Made by a program: the position numbers and the translations under genes. The notes beneath the pieces are model-generated. The model was not told the DNA's origin. It did not search any database and saw only the letters and a program-made list of their open reading frames with translations. A stretch of 64,000 bases of DNA, taken from JBFHIJ01 sp963678775 (GTDB lineage: Bacteria; Bacteroidota; Ignavibacteria; Kapaibacteriales; UBA2268). Of the stretch, positions 43,251 to 53,127 are shown in pieces (the first letter of the stretch is position 1; each line of letters starts with the position of its first letter). The DNA is taken from positions 620,001-684,000 of the forward strand of contig CAXXGR010000002.1 in NCBI GenBank assembly GCA_963678775.2. The letters are read 5' to 3'.

Positions 43251-46200
43251 ATGGAAAAGAAAATGAATAGATTTCCGCTACTTTTGCTTTTATTATTGGC
43301 AATTAGCTTAGCGCCTGCCAAATCAGCGCTTTTTTTACAATTATATACTGATGATCTGGGAGCCTCTGTAGATCCAAGTGACTTTCCGAATCTTTCAGTC
43401 AAGATTAAGGCTTATGATCAAGGGCAATTAGTAAATCTTGAAAAAGAGAATTTTTATATAGTAGAAGATAAATATGCTTCCAGACCTTTTTCGATAACTA
43501 AAGTAGAAGACGATTACTACAAAGTTGTCTGGAAAACAGGGAGAGTAGAGTTTAAAAGCACAGAAACTGCTACTGTGTATGTTAATTACAATGGAGAGAC
43601 AAAAGGTATAGAAGCAGGATACTTTACTCCTCAGGTTGCATCTTTTATAATGTGTAACTACGATCCGCAATATTCCAAAGCATTAGGAGCTATAAACGGC
43701 CCAATTAATTTAGGGGTGCTCAATTCAAATCAAACTTACACCTATTACTACTGCATAGACACTAAAGCCCCATTAGATTCTATTTCTATGGAGACTGATG
43801 CATTTAGTATGGATTCTATTACTGTAGATAATGACCAATTTGAGATAGAGTGGTTAGGTTCTCGGACAGACGGGCGACCTTTGCCAAATAATCTAATGAG
43901 TAGCAGATATTTAATAAAGATGAAAGTTACTCCTAAGACTGACGATGTAATTCAGACAGAACTCGTTTTTCACTACGAACCCGGAATAAAAAAACGATAT
44001 CTAATTGTAGCAAATAAGATGAAATTAGATGTGCAAACTACGCTGCAACTTATAGAACCTAATGGCGGACAAATCTTTACTCCTTGCGAAGAGGTGCTGG
44101 TAAAATGGCGTGGGCATATCAAATCCTTGCCGGTAATTGTTTCTTACTCCACTGACAGAGGCAACTCATGGGAAGCCATAGCTTCTGTAACTGACAGCAC
44201 ATATATGTGGAAAGTACCTAATGAAATCTCAGAGAATGTAATGCTGCGGGTCAATCAAGAGTACAAAGAAGAACCAATGATTAGATTTGTTGACAATCAA
44301 TACAGCGACATTGTAATAGGTTATGATAATGCTTCTACTCAATTAGTAACAGCGGCAAGAGCAGGCAAAGTCAATCTATATGATTTAATAAATAAAAAAA
44401 TAGTGGAAACTCATTACTTAGGTTATAAAGATGACCTTTCGTATAGATTTAATATTATAGGAACTGCTTTCACTGAGGCAAACGACGCTTATATTGTTGC
44501 ATATAATGATGCAAACAAACAGCAGGGTGGAAGTTATACATTTTTTAGGAAATATTCTGTTGGCAATGCCACGCCTGATTATACAATTTCTATTGGCAAT
44601 GACTTCACAGCTGATGAAATGTTTAAGGATAATACTTCCAAATATATAGTATTCAAGTCTGAGCTGTCATCTAAAGTTATAGTTTATAATTTAGAAACCG
44701 GATCTTTGGTAAAAGAAATTGACTTGAATCATCCGATTACGACAATGGAGCTAAGCCGCAAGCAACCGGTTGCGATAGTTAGCAATTTAAACAATGATAT
44801 TAATATTTATTCGATACCTGATTTTAATCTCCTCAATAATATTAAACAAGACGGGCAACCATTCTTGTATAATATTAACATAAGCCCTAATGGCAAATAT
44901 GCAATGCTGGCGCAGTACAAAGAGCTATCTGCTGCAGGACCATATTATACTAATCTTTTAGAAATTAATACAGGTGCTGTTGTAGCCTTTACCGGGCATA
45001 ATTATTCAAAAATAAATGAAATTCAATTCAATCCCAGCTCTATTACTGTAGCAATTGCTTCTTCCGGTGTCCCTCAGCTTTCATTTCTTGACTTAAAGAT
45101 AAATGGAACGCTAAGTGAGACTATGTCTATAGGTGGTAATAATTTGTTTGATTTTCAATATGCACCTGACGGGCACTCAGTTGCTTCAACTATGGAGCGT
45201 TATCCTTTTGTTGATATAAGATATTTTAATTATCCTGAATATGACGAATCTGATAATACATTTGCTATTAGGTATCCGGAAGTAGAAGGAACTGAAACGA
45301 AAATTATTCCAATGCACTTGATAGCCGAAGAACGGAGTTATACATTCTCGGACTTCTGCAACATAGGTGATGTAAAGTTATTTATAAAAGATGCTTACTT
45401 TAAAGAAGGTAAACACTTTAAACTTCAAGAGGATTTTTCCGGTGATACATTGCTCCAAAGTGAATGCATGACTTATAATGTAACTGTAAATCCGAGAGAT
45501 GTTGGTATGCTTAGTGATACTTTGATAGTGGCTTATTGCCAGAGTGAAATTAAAATACCTTTTGAAGTAGAATCTCAAAACAGGCATCTTGGTTTTGATC
45601 ACGATCCATTGGTGATTAGCGAAGAAGTTTGCCTTGGTAACTCTTTCGTAGAAACAGTTAAACTATTTACTAATTTAGACCCTATCCCGATTAAAATTAA
45701 TTATTTAGATATGGCTTCAGATCAAAGTAAATACAGAATACTTTCTCACGTAAGAGATACTATTATTCCTGCCGGTGGCTCTCTTGAAATAGAGATTGAA
45801 TTTTCGCCTTCGGAATTGGGAATCAATGCAGATTCTATAAAAATAATTCACTCTGATAATGCAATATATTATATTCCTTTGAAAGTGGAAGGAATAGGCA
45901 TTGGTGCTTTTGTCACGTATTCTCACGATGCTTTGCCTTTTATAAAAGAAATAACAGAACGAGATTTGCAAATCACTAATACAGGCGTTTCTGCATTCTC
46001 TTTAGAAGAATGGAAAGTAGAACCGGCAGGCAGCTATGAAGTTGTTACTTCGCTCCCGATTAGCTTTGCCCCTGAGGAAACTAAAACAGTTAGAATAAAA
46101 TGGAACGGAGTGTATGAAGGCTCTGCTGAGTTGAGTTGGACTGCCGAACCATGCCTAATGCAAAGCAAAACTAATTTGCTGCAATATGAAGCAAATTATG

Positions 46201-46886
46201 AACTAATTATTCCAAATATAGAGACAAAACCATTAGATATGGTGACTATTCCTTTGATCTATAACTTCTCGGAAAATGTAGCTTATAAAGGAATTAGGGA
46301 TTTTGTTTCTGAGATAAAACTATATAAGCGACTTTTCAAACCTGAAAGTGTGGAGTCTGAATTTGGCGAGGCTACTATTTTAGAGGAAACAACTGATGAC
46401 TTTTATAGATATATTAAAATAAAAGTGCATGGTGACTTTGATGCTACTAACGGAGTTGCTGCATCTATCGTGGGATACCCGGGTCTGGCAGATGTTGTGG
46501 AAACAAAAATAGAATACTCTGAAGATCTACCTCAGTGGGGGGCAAACACTCATGGTTCTACTTCTTCCGGCAAACTTACAGTGGTGGGTGTTGGTGATAG
46601 ACGTTTGCTTTCACCGGACAATCCACTTTATATTAGTGGAATTTCTCCAAATCCGGCTACAAACAAAGTAAAATTAGAGTTTGAGACTAAGACAGATTTA
46701 GATTTAGAAATAAAAGTTTTAGATAATTTAGGACAATCCGTAATTGCTTTATCTAAAACTCACTTTGAAAAAGCAGAAAGCAATATAGTTAATCTTGATT
46801 GCTCTATGCTTCCGCAAGGCAACTATACAGCGGTAGTAGAATCTAACAATCATACGGCTACAATACAACTTATAATAATCAGATAA
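43251..46886 (+). CDS. Secreted multidomain protein with T9SS C-terminal sorting tail
   Basis: 1,211 aa, exported by Sec and then T9SS. A signal peptide is present (NRFPLLLLLLLAISLAPAKS). Residues ~265-350 form an Ig-like segment (PNGGQIFTPCEEVLVKWRG). About 355-690 look like a WD40-type beta-propeller. About 760-900 contain an ASH/choice-of-anchor-D type repeat (e.g. LEIEIEFSPSELGINADSI). The last ~80 residues are a type A sorting domain starting YISGISPNPATNKVKLEFE. Such tails are removed on export by the T9SS sortase. No catalytic motif is visible; an adhesive or scaffold role is inference. The OmpA-like barrel gene follows after 20 bp in the same direction. Confidence 0.92.
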   Translation: MEKKMNRFPLLLLLLLAISLAPAKSALFLQLYTDDLGASVDPSDFPNLSVKIKAYDQGQLVNLEKENFYIVEDKYASRPFSITKVEDDYYKVVWKTGRVEFKSTETATVYVNYNGETKGIEAGYFTPQVASFIMCNYDPQYSKALGAINGPINLGVLNSNQTYTYYYCIDTKAPLDSISMETDAFSMDSITVDNDQFEIEWLGSRTDGRPLPNNLMSSRYLIKMKVTPKTDDVIQTELVFHYEPGIKKRYLIVANKMKLDVQTTLQLIEPNGGQIFTPCEEVLVKWRGHIKSLPVIVSYSTDRGNSWEAIASVTDSTYMWKVPNEISENVMLRVNQEYKEEPMIRFVDNQYSDIVIGYDNASTQLVTAARAGKVNLYDLINKKIVETHYLGYKDDLSYRFNIIGTAFTEANDAYIVAYNDANKQQGGSYTFFRKYSVGNATPDYTISIGNDFTADEMFKDNTSKYIVFKSELSSKVIVYNLETGSLVKEIDLNHPITTMELSRKQPVAIVSNLNNDINIYSIPDFNLLNNIKQDGQPFLYNINISPNGKYAMLAQYKELSAAGPYYTNLLEINTGAVVAFTGHNYSKINEIQFNPSSITVAIASSGVPQLSFLDLKINGTLSETMSIGGNNLFDFQYAPDGHSVASTMERYPFVDIRYFNYPEYDESDNTFAIRYPEVEGTETKIIPMHLIAEERSYTFSDFCNIGDVKLFIKDAYFKEGKHFKLQEDFSGDTLLQSECMTYNVTVNPRDVGMLSDTLIVAYCQSEIKIPFEVESQNRHLGFDHDPLVISEEVCLGNSFVETVKLFTNLDPIPIKINYLDMASDQSKYRILSHVRDTIIPAGGSLEIEIEFSPSELGINADSIKIIHSDNAIYYIPLKVEGIGIGAFVTYSHDALPFIKEITERDLQITNTGVSAFSLEEWKVEPAGSYEVVTSLPISFAPEETKTVRIKWNGVYEGSAELSWTAEPCLMQSKTNLLQYEANYELIIPNIETKPLDMVTIPLIYNFSENVAYKGIRDFVSEIKLYKRLFKPESVESEFGEATILEETTDDFYRYIKIKVHGDFDATNGVAASIVGYPGLADVVETKIEYSEDLPQWGANTHGSTSSGKLTVVGVGDRRLLSPDNPLYISGISPNPATNKVKLEFETKTDLDLEIKVLDNLGQSVIALSKTHFEKAESNIVNLDCSMLPQGNYTAVVESNNHTATIQLIIIR

Positions 46887-46906
46887 TACGAATTGGGAAC
46901 AGATAG

Positions 46907-48790
46907 ATGACTTTCAGAAAGATATTGCTCACTTTGATATTGACATGTTTTGTAGCTGCGAATACTTATGCTACCGACTATACAAATTTTATTTTATCAG
47001 CTGGTGGTGGGATTAATCTAAACTCCTACACTCCTGATGAATTTTATGGTTTCCCTCTTTACCATGATGGAAATGTGGATTACGGAACCGGCTCAGGAGT
47101 CTCGTGGTCAGCATTTGTCGGAGCTGAATATAAATTAGGTAGTATGCTGTTCGATAAGGAAATGCGTTATGTATTTACCTTGGGCATCAGCAATATGTCG
47201 GGAGAGTTCTCAAAAGAAGCACCACTGGCATATTCTATAAATGATGAAGATGTTCAATTGGTAACAGTGTCTAATATTTTTAACTCTTCTTATTCTGTAA
47301 TACTTACAGAGCATTCTATTGCTACTTATTTGTTTGATGATTTTCCGTTCTCTATTATTACCGGATTGGGGATTGGCATTCCTATGAGCAAAAGCTTTGA
47401 TTCTAAAGAAGAGATAGTATCTCCTGCGGATGTTACTTTCGGAGACAAAACAACTGTATTTAATCCAATAAGCGCAGACATACCGGATGCTTCCGGGCTG
47501 TATGCAGCGCTGAAATTAGGTGTAAGGTATGAGCTTAGTGTAGCAAAAGACCTAAATATAGTTCCTGAAGTGTCATATAACTTAGCATTAACTAAAGTTG
47601 CCGGTTCTAACGATTGGAAAATAAACAGAGTCTCTGCAAATCTTGCATTGAACTATCATTTGCCGGTAAGTTATGAAAGTATAACAGTAGGTAAAAATGC
47701 TCCACTGCCACCAATCCCACTGCCTGAAAAGCCTCCTGTTCCTGAAAAATTGGAATATGATATAGATGTATTTGTGGCTGATAATAAAATAGAACACAAC
47801 GCAAGCTTGGATGTACCTTACGATGTATATACAAATGTTGATTATATATCGCAACCAGCTCCAAAAATATATTTTAAAGGCTCGAGCACTGATTATTACT
47901 ATCCTGAAAGCATAAATGAGATAGCTAAAAATAGCCTTCAAAATAAAGAAGAAATTAATCTTGTTGTTTCATATTCTAATATGACAGACAAAAAAATAGC
48001 AGAGCGTCGATTAGAAAAAGTAAAATCTGTTTTTACCGCTATAAATCCCAAAGTTGCTATTAATAGCAGGTTCGTGGAAGCTGATACAAATGCTTACAGA
48101 TATAAAGAGCTGTATGCAGAGTTAGAATATATAGAAGTAGAGAATAAAACGAATAATGCTTTTGCCTATAAAATCCCTACTCGCACATTAAAAGAAGTCG
48201 ATGCACCGGAATTTAGAATAGAATCAAATATTATAGTTGATGCCAGGCCATACTCAGAGGAATATATGTATCAAATCGATACAGACGATGGTCCAAAAAT
48301 GTATACGCTTAGCAGTGCCAATATATTTACACCTGCTCTGAGCAATATGCCTGAGGATATTATTCTACATGGCTACATCAAAGATGCTGCTAAAAGAGAA
48401 AAAAGTGATAATATAAAAATAAAGCTAAATTACATACGCCGCAGTGACTCAACGTATATAAACAATATCAGCAATGGAGCGGAATATTACTATTTAGGCT
48501 TCTTTGACTTCGATGGCAAGCAGTTTGTTTCTGTTGATAGATTCGCATTAGAACAGACAAGAAAAGCTCTCAGCGAAGGGAAAACAGTTAAAATCGTACC
48601 TCTTACAGATATGCTGGGTACTGAAGAGTATAATCAAGCTTTAGCGAAATCCAGAGCAAAAGCCGCCGAAAAACTAATCAATTCGTCAGCAGATAATCTT
48701 AAAATAGATTATAACTACGATTTCAAGATTAAGCAGGTAGGACCTCTTAAACGCCAGCTAAGCCGTTCGGTCGTAGTGGTGATTGAGTAA
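46907..48790 (+). CDS. Outer-membrane barrel protein with OmpA-like C-terminus
   Basis: 627 aa. A signal peptide is followed by a beta-barrel-like region up to about residue 260 (alternating aromatic strands with Gly-rich loops). A proline-rich linker (LPPIPLPEKPPVPEKLEYD) follows. Two periplasmic parts then resemble OmpA peptidoglycan-binding domains. The second, at the C-terminus, has the typical spacing PLTDMLGTEEYNQALAKSRAKAAEKLI, close to the OmpA pattern GYTD..G....N..LS..RA. The first, near 345-400, is more worn. It starts 20 bp after the T9SS-sorted protein and ends at a strong terminator, so the two genes form an operon and probably act together at the cell surface. Confidence 0.85.
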   Translation: MTFRKILLTLILTCFVAANTYATDYTNFILSAGGGINLNSYTPDEFYGFPLYHDGNVDYGTGSGVSWSAFVGAEYKLGSMLFDKEMRYVFTLGISNMSGEFSKEAPLAYSINDEDVQLVTVSNIFNSSYSVILTEHSIATYLFDDFPFSIITGLGIGIPMSKSFDSKEEIVSPADVTFGDKTTVFNPISADIPDASGLYAALKLGVRYELSVAKDLNIVPEVSYNLALTKVAGSNDWKINRVSANLALNYHLPVSYESITVGKNAPLPPIPLPEKPPVPEKLEYDIDVFVADNKIEHNASLDVPYDVYTNVDYISQPAPKIYFKGSSTDYYYPESINEIAKNSLQNKEEINLVVSYSNMTDKKIAERRLEKVKSVFTAINPKVAINSRFVEADTNAYRYKELYAELEYIEVENKTNNAFAYKIPTRTLKEVDAPEFRIESNIIVDARPYSEEYMYQIDTDDGPKMYTLSSANIFTPALSNMPEDIILHGYIKDAAKREKSDNIKIKLNYIRRSDSTYINNISNGAEYYYLGFFDFDGKQFVSVDRFALEQTRKALSEGKTVKIVPLTDMLGTEEYNQALAKSRAKAAEKLINSSADNLKIDYNYDFKIKQVGPLKRQLSRSVVVVIE

Positions 48791-48813
48791 GAGACACTTG
48801 AAAGAGTAGCACA

Positions 48814-48846
48814 AAAAACCGGAATCAATCGATTCCGTTTTTTTTT
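48814..48846 (+). terminator. Terminator of the T9SS cargo/OmpA-like operon
   Basis: CGGAATC and GATTCCG form the stem with an AATC loop. A's precede it and nine T follow. It is about 25 bp after the stop codon. Confidence 0.9.
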
Positions 48847-48924
48847 GAGAGTATGTCTATTATTATTTGTATAATGATTAAGGTTTAGTTATTCTTTGTA
48901 AGAAGATGTTGCCAAATCGGTACC

Positions 48925-49065
48925 AAACAATACGAGCTAACTGACCACCTTGGCAATGTAAGGCTAACTTTTGCAGAATATAACAGAAAAGTACTCTCCC
49001 ACATAAATCTTCTTAGTAATACCGACCTATTTGCTTCGTTGCTATTTCAAAAAGAATCTATTTGA
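48925..49065 (+). pseudogene. Remnant of RHS-repeat core
   Basis: Translated in the frame of 48931, this piece reads YELTDHLGNVRLTFAEYNRK and stops at 49063-49065. The phrase LTDHLGNVRLTF is a hallmark of the RHS/YD-repeat core of polymorphic toxins. There is no gene start and no continuation on either side, so it is a scrap of a former gene. Its end overlaps the ribosome-binding region of the next gene. Confidence 0.65.
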
Positions 49066-49073
49066 GGTGCAAG

Positions 49074-49514
49074 ATGAAATTTAAGGGATTTATAGATATT
49101 CTAAAGCCACGAGAATTAGTTGTTAAACTCTTTCAGGACCCTGATAATCTTGGTGAGTGGCAGGACGGTTTTCAAAAGATTGAGCATGTAAGCGGAGAGA
49201 AGGGTGCGAAGGGCTCGGTCTCCATGTTGTACTATGTTATAAATAATCGTCCTTTAGAATTGAAGGAAACGATTGTAGAGAACAATCTTCCTGATACTTT
49301 CGAAGCTTTTTACGAACATAAGCACATGGACAACACTATGAAGTGCAGTTTCTCTGAACTGAGCGATAGTTCTACCCGCTACAATTACGAATTTGAATAC
49401 ACACGTTTCAGCGGTTTTATGCCAAAGATGATGTCTATTTTCTTTCCCGGTATGTTCAAAAAGCAGGGTGAAAAATGGATGAAGCAGTTCAAGAGATTTG
49501 TGGAATCTATGTAA
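49074..49514 (+). CDS. SRPBCC-family protein
   Basis: 146 aa. The sequence has the layout of the START/SRPBCC hydrophobic-ligand fold: an early strand, a short helix (PRELVVKLFQDPDNLGEWQDGF), then a sheet and a long C-terminal helix (FKKQGEKWMKQFKRFVESM). ATG 49074 follows a TTGAGG site; an upstream TTG at 49062 is not needed. No catalytic residues or ligand can be named. Single gene, convergent with the C69 peptidase and separated from it by a hairpin. Confidence 0.82.
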   Translation: MKFKGFIDILKPRELVVKLFQDPDNLGEWQDGFQKIEHVSGEKGAKGSVSMLYYVINNRPLELKETIVENNLPDTFEAFYEHKHMDNTMKCSFSELSDSSTRYNYEFEYTRFSGFMPKMMSIFFPGMFKKQGEKWMKQFKRFVESM

Positions 49515-49552
49515 TAAAAAAGCTGCTCTCAATCATATCGAGAGCAGCTTCT
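49513..49552 (-). terminator. Terminator of the C69 peptidase gene
   Basis: AAGCTGCTCTC at 49520-49530 and GAGAGCAGCTT at 49540-49550 form an 11-bp stem. On the minus strand a T run follows; on the plus strand the tail is weaker. It may act both ways. Confidence 0.75.
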
Positions 49553-49575
49553 TAATATTTAAAATTGGAAACAGT

Positions 49576-51210
49576 TTATTTCCATTTTACATCATAGTAG
49601 CCCGGTCTTTCTTTAAGAACTCTTTTCAAAAATTCGTTATCGTAGCCTACACCTTTAGGGTGTCTGCCGGTTTCGTTGCCCGGTTCAGTGAAATCATTGA
49701 TATAACCATCGTTATATTTTACCATCAACTCTTTGTAAAGCTGTCTCCATGCTTCTACTACAGTTTCAGAAGAAGAAACAGAGTAGTCAGTCAAATAGTC
49801 AATCGCAGCTTGTTTATCTTTTTTGTATAGCTCTTGAGCTGCCATTTCAATTGGTTTTTGGAATAATTCAAACTTATCTTCAAAGTGTTTTTGTACTTTT
49901 TCGATATCTTTAGAGATATAAGAGAATTTTGTATATGCTTTATTTGCTACTGCATTAAACACCCAAAATGCTTTATCCATATCAAACTCTTGGATAGAAC
50001 CACCCACAAATGGTGCAGGGGCTTTAGTCATTGAGCAATATAATGGGATATAGCATGAAGTAGAAGCAGCATCAACACCATACCAGAATACGCCGCCAAT
50101 TTCTCTTGGCAAGAAAGAACGCATCTGTGAAACAAAAGTAAAAGCTGACTGCTGAGTAGCGATTGGACGTTCCCATCCATAAGAGTTTACAGTATCGCCT
50201 TCTACCTGCCATACTAGATTTTTCCATCTGTAAGGGCAACCAAAAGGACCTGCAGCAATTCCTTTAGTCATATCATATTCAGTGCCTTCAAAATGATCTC
50301 TCATGAAGCTTTGAAGATCTCTAGGAGTCAATTTTTTATCAGGCTTGATGTAAAGCGGGTAAGGTTCAGCACCTTTAACAGCTCTCCAGTAGTCTTCATT
50401 TAATTTATTGCTAGGAGCAGCTAAAGAGAAGAATCTCCATACTCTACCTTCACAATATAAAGCTCCACCCGGATCTAACGGATTGTAAGTATCTGCAAAG
50501 CTAAATTCGCCGTTGTGCTCAACTACGATATCTTTCTCTTTAGCAAAAGAAATAACATCTTTTGAATACATACAGTTTTCAGGGTCGTCCAAAATTACTT
50601 TACGGATTCTTGACTGATTTGCGTGCGCTGCAATATAGCCATCAGGAATGCGACGAGCTACCCACACTGCACCTTTGCTGCCGGAACCTTTGCCAATCAT
50701 TTCCATAATCCATACTTCATTCGGATCCGCTACAGAAAATGATTCGCCACCTGAGTAGTAGCCATAAGTGTTAACAAGGTCAGTCATTACTTTGATTGCT
50801 TCTCTTGCAGTTTTAGCTCTTTGCAAACCTAATTGGATAAGAGTACCATAGTCAATAATACCGGTAGTGTCTCTAAGTTCGCTTAAACCACCGAAAGTAG
50901 TTTCTCCGATAGAGACCTGCCATTCATTCATATTGCCCACAACACCATAAGTATGAGCTATTTGTGGAATTTTACCTAAATATTTATGCGAATCCCAGTC
51001 ATGTATTTCAAGCATTTCGCCCGGTTTATGGTCAGTAGGATTAAGAAAGAAAAGTGGTTCTAAAAATCCACCTGCATCAGCAGCATAAGTAATCATCGTA
51101 GAACCATCTGCTGAAGCACCTTTTGTTACCAGAAAATTTGTACACGCCTCTGCTTTGAACATCCCAAATACAGAAGCCACCATAATCAGTGATAGGAGAA
51201 TCCTTTTCAT
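49576..51210 (-). CDS. C69-family dipeptidase (secreted)
   Basis: 544 aa peptidase of family C69, Ntn-hydrolase fold, acting on dipeptides. The signal peptide (KRILLSLIMVASVFGMFKAE) ends just before Cys23 in EACTNFLVTKGASADGS. Removal of the leader would expose this Cys as the N-terminal nucleophile. The early motif VVGNMNEWQVSIGETTFGG and the later WIMEMIGKG are typical of the family. A GAGGG site precedes the ATG. The lack of a membrane anchor suggests a periplasmic or secreted enzyme. Single gene with a hairpin terminator after it. Confidence 0.92.
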   Translation of the reverse strand: MKRILLSLIMVASVFGMFKAEACTNFLVTKGASADGSTMITYAADAGGFLEPLFFLNPTDHKPGEMLEIHDWDSHKYLGKIPQIAHTYGVVGNMNEWQVSIGETTFGGLSELRDTTGIIDYGTLIQLGLQRAKTAREAIKVMTDLVNTYGYYSGGESFSVADPNEVWIMEMIGKGSGSKGAVWVARRIPDGYIAAHANQSRIRKVILDDPENCMYSKDVISFAKEKDIVVEHNGEFSFADTYNPLDPGGALYCEGRVWRFFSLAAPSNKLNEDYWRAVKGAEPYPLYIKPDKKLTPRDLQSFMRDHFEGTEYDMTKGIAAGPFGCPYRWKNLVWQVEGDTVNSYGWERPIATQQSAFTFVSQMRSFLPREIGGVFWYGVDAASTSCYIPLYCSMTKAPAPFVGGSIQEFDMDKAFWVFNAVANKAYTKFSYISKDIEKVQKHFEDKFELFQKPIEMAAQELYKKDKQAAIDYLTDYSVSSSETVVEAWRQLYKELMVKYNDGYINDFTEPGNETGRHPKGVGYDNEFLKRVLKERPGYYDVKWK

Positions 51211-51449
51211 TGATTGCCCTCAATTGTTTTTTATAATAAAGACTTATTAATAACTATAGGCAATTTAAAAAAGATTTTTTGATATAAAATATCAAATCGT
51301 TAAAAGATGCAAAATTTTTGGCCGGATTATGTTTTATAATATTTATGAGCTCGTTGAGCGAACGTAGTGAGTCGAAACCTGTCTTATGGTAGGTAGCTAA
51401 ACTTAACACGAAAGTCGCTCTGAAAAACAAACCAGCTAAAGCAGAAATA

Positions 51450-51962
51450 TTAATTCTCAACTCTTGTCAACTTGATAATTCCAATAGTATCAATCTGCCC
51501 AGGGGCAATGGATTTTTCTAACGGGATTGTTATTTCTAGTGGTAAATTTTCTACAGTATAATTGCTGGCAAAAGGATGAAGTCTTAAAACACTAGCATCC
51601 TCGAAAGGCGAAACTGTTGCACCTCCAATAAGTGTTACCAATGCTGAACAATCAGTTTGTTTATCAACTGAAAAGGTTAGTCCAGGGTTATTATATATTT
51701 CAAGAGAATCTTCCTTTTCTGTATAATATGCTTTAAGTTCAAACCATACTTCTTTTATATCAATTGGAAAGTTATTTGTTTGAATAGATTCCACTTTATA
51801 TTTGGCTACAAATAAATTGTACTTTTTAGATTCTGCGATATTAGAGGAACTAAATGGCACCCCTTTCCGAAAATCAAATGTAAATTTATTGTCAGAATAG
51901 TTATATAAAACAACGATGCTGATGATTATTCCAATCAGGAATATGAGTTTGCTTTTTTTCAT
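51450..51962 (-). CDS. Small exported protein of unknown function
   Basis: 170 aa. One hydrophobic segment at the N-terminus (KLIFLIGIIISIVVLYNY) acts as membrane anchor or signal. The rest is soluble and beta-rich without cysteine pairs or motifs I know. It lies 18 bp after the DUF1963 lipoprotein gene on the same strand, so both are probably co-transcribed and act in the same compartment. Confidence 0.7.
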   Translation of the reverse strand: MKKSKLIFLIGIIISIVVLYNYSDNKFTFDFRKGVPFSSSNIAESKKYNLFVAKYKVESIQTNNFPIDIKEVWFELKAYYTEKEDSLEIYNNPGLTFSVDKQTDCSALVTLIGGATVSPFEDASVLRLHPFASNYTVENLPLEITIPLEKSIAPGQIDTIGIIKLTRVEN

Positions 51963-51980
51963 GCTTTGGCTCTATACTCT

Positions 51981-52955
51981 TTAATAACATTGCAGAATCA
52001 ACCAAGATTTATCAAAATCAAGGTTTTTCAAATCCTGCTTTTTAATCCAAAAATATAATCTTCCTGCATCTCCCCACATCATTCCTGTTTTGTCTTCTTC
52101 CGAATCAATTTGCAAAAGAAGTTGCCAGTCTTTCATACCCTTTTCTAATTCAGGTCTGCGAGGATCATTGTATCCCGTGGCATCACCACAATACAAGCCA
52201 TTTGTCACAAGCTGGCATTCCAGCTCCATTTCATCCTGGATATCATCTGCATAGCCAAACATCTTATTTATATTTTCATTAACAGGAAAATCAAAGTAAC
52301 TATCTCTATCTTGTTGAGTCATATTTTTACGAACAACATCATTCCCCCAGCCAGGATAACAAGCTGCGTTTTTAAACTTCAGATTGCAAGATCTATAATA
52401 TGCTTCTAAGTTGTCCGGTACTTTTTTTTTCTCCAGATTGTCAGTCTTTGCAGCATAATAAACTTTAAACTTGTCCTTGTCATTTATATCATATCCCCAT
52501 GATTCTTGTCGTGCGGAATAAAAGAAATAAATAATACCAGTGTCCGGCAATTGTATATGTTGATCCAGATTTTTAAGATCTTTACAATTTATTTGTGCAA
52601 TAAATGCAAGTGCTTTTCCATTATCTTGTTTGAACCAATCAACATTTTTCGGCAAATCCGGTAAGCCTCCGATTTTAGATTGCCCTAGTTTGATTTCTTT
52701 TTCTGCTTTTGGTTCGGTATATATCCTAATTTCACTTCTAAGTTTAGGCTTAAAAGTCTCCCAGTAATTTCCTAAATTATGATAATCAAAAAGAGACTTA
52801 ATAGAATCTGTTGTAACCTCGTAATTTGTTTCATCGAAGTTATTCACTTCCAATTCTGTTGTATGAAGTTCATCGCCAGTAGTACAACTAAACTTTGCAA
52901 AAATTAGAACTGCAAAAACAATCATAGCAAAAATATAGTTCAAAATTGATTTCAT
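51981..52955 (-). CDS. DUF1963 (YwqG-like) lipoprotein
   Basis: About 324 aa from ATG 52955; a GTG four codons upstream is possible. The N-terminal hydrophobic leader ends in AKFSCTTGD, which can serve as a lipobox, so the protein is probably a lipoprotein. The body has the DUF1963/YwqG pattern: IGGLPDLPKNVDWF, then ALAFIAQINCKDL, and the C-terminal MMWGDAGRLYFWI. The family has no established biochemical role. The last ~47 codons are repeated about 1.1 kb upstream at 53128-53269. The small exported protein gene follows it closely. Confidence 0.85.
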   Translation of the reverse strand: MKSILNYIFAMIVFAVLIFAKFSCTTGDELHTTELEVNNFDETNYEVTTDSIKSLFDYHNLGNYWETFKPKLRSEIRIYTEPKAEKEIKLGQSKIGGLPDLPKNVDWFKQDNGKALAFIAQINCKDLKNLDQHIQLPDTGIIYFFYSARQESWGYDINDKDKFKVYYAAKTDNLEKKKVPDNLEAYYRSCNLKFKNAACYPGWGNDVVRKNMTQQDRDSYFDFPVNENINKMFGYADDIQDEMELECQLVTNGLYCGDATGYNDPRRPELEKGMKDWQLLLQIDSEEDKTGMMWGDAGRLYFWIKKQDLKNLDFDKSWLILQCY

Positions 52956-53127
52956 TTTTATATCCACAATCTATTAATCAAACTTATTAATACCGTAAAA
53001 AACCAAAGTAGCATGAAAAATATTCAGCACTTTGACCTCAATTAAAGTGTTTAAGATAATACTTATTTTTACACTAGATACTATTCCAAAAAAACACTAT
53101 AAATTAAGTCCTCACACTCTCCGCTTA

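Noticed and set aside
51340..51390. Short palindromic motif (GAGCTCGTTGAGCGAACG...) as an insertion-sequence end or REP element
   Set aside because: A similar word occurs once more near 63913 but without the same flanks or spacing; too little to call a repeat family.
51254..51460. 68-codon frame on the minus strand after the DUF1963 operon
   Set aside because: No ribosome site or recognisable sequence; it overlaps the end of the neighbouring gene and looks like a chance frame in AT-rich DNA.
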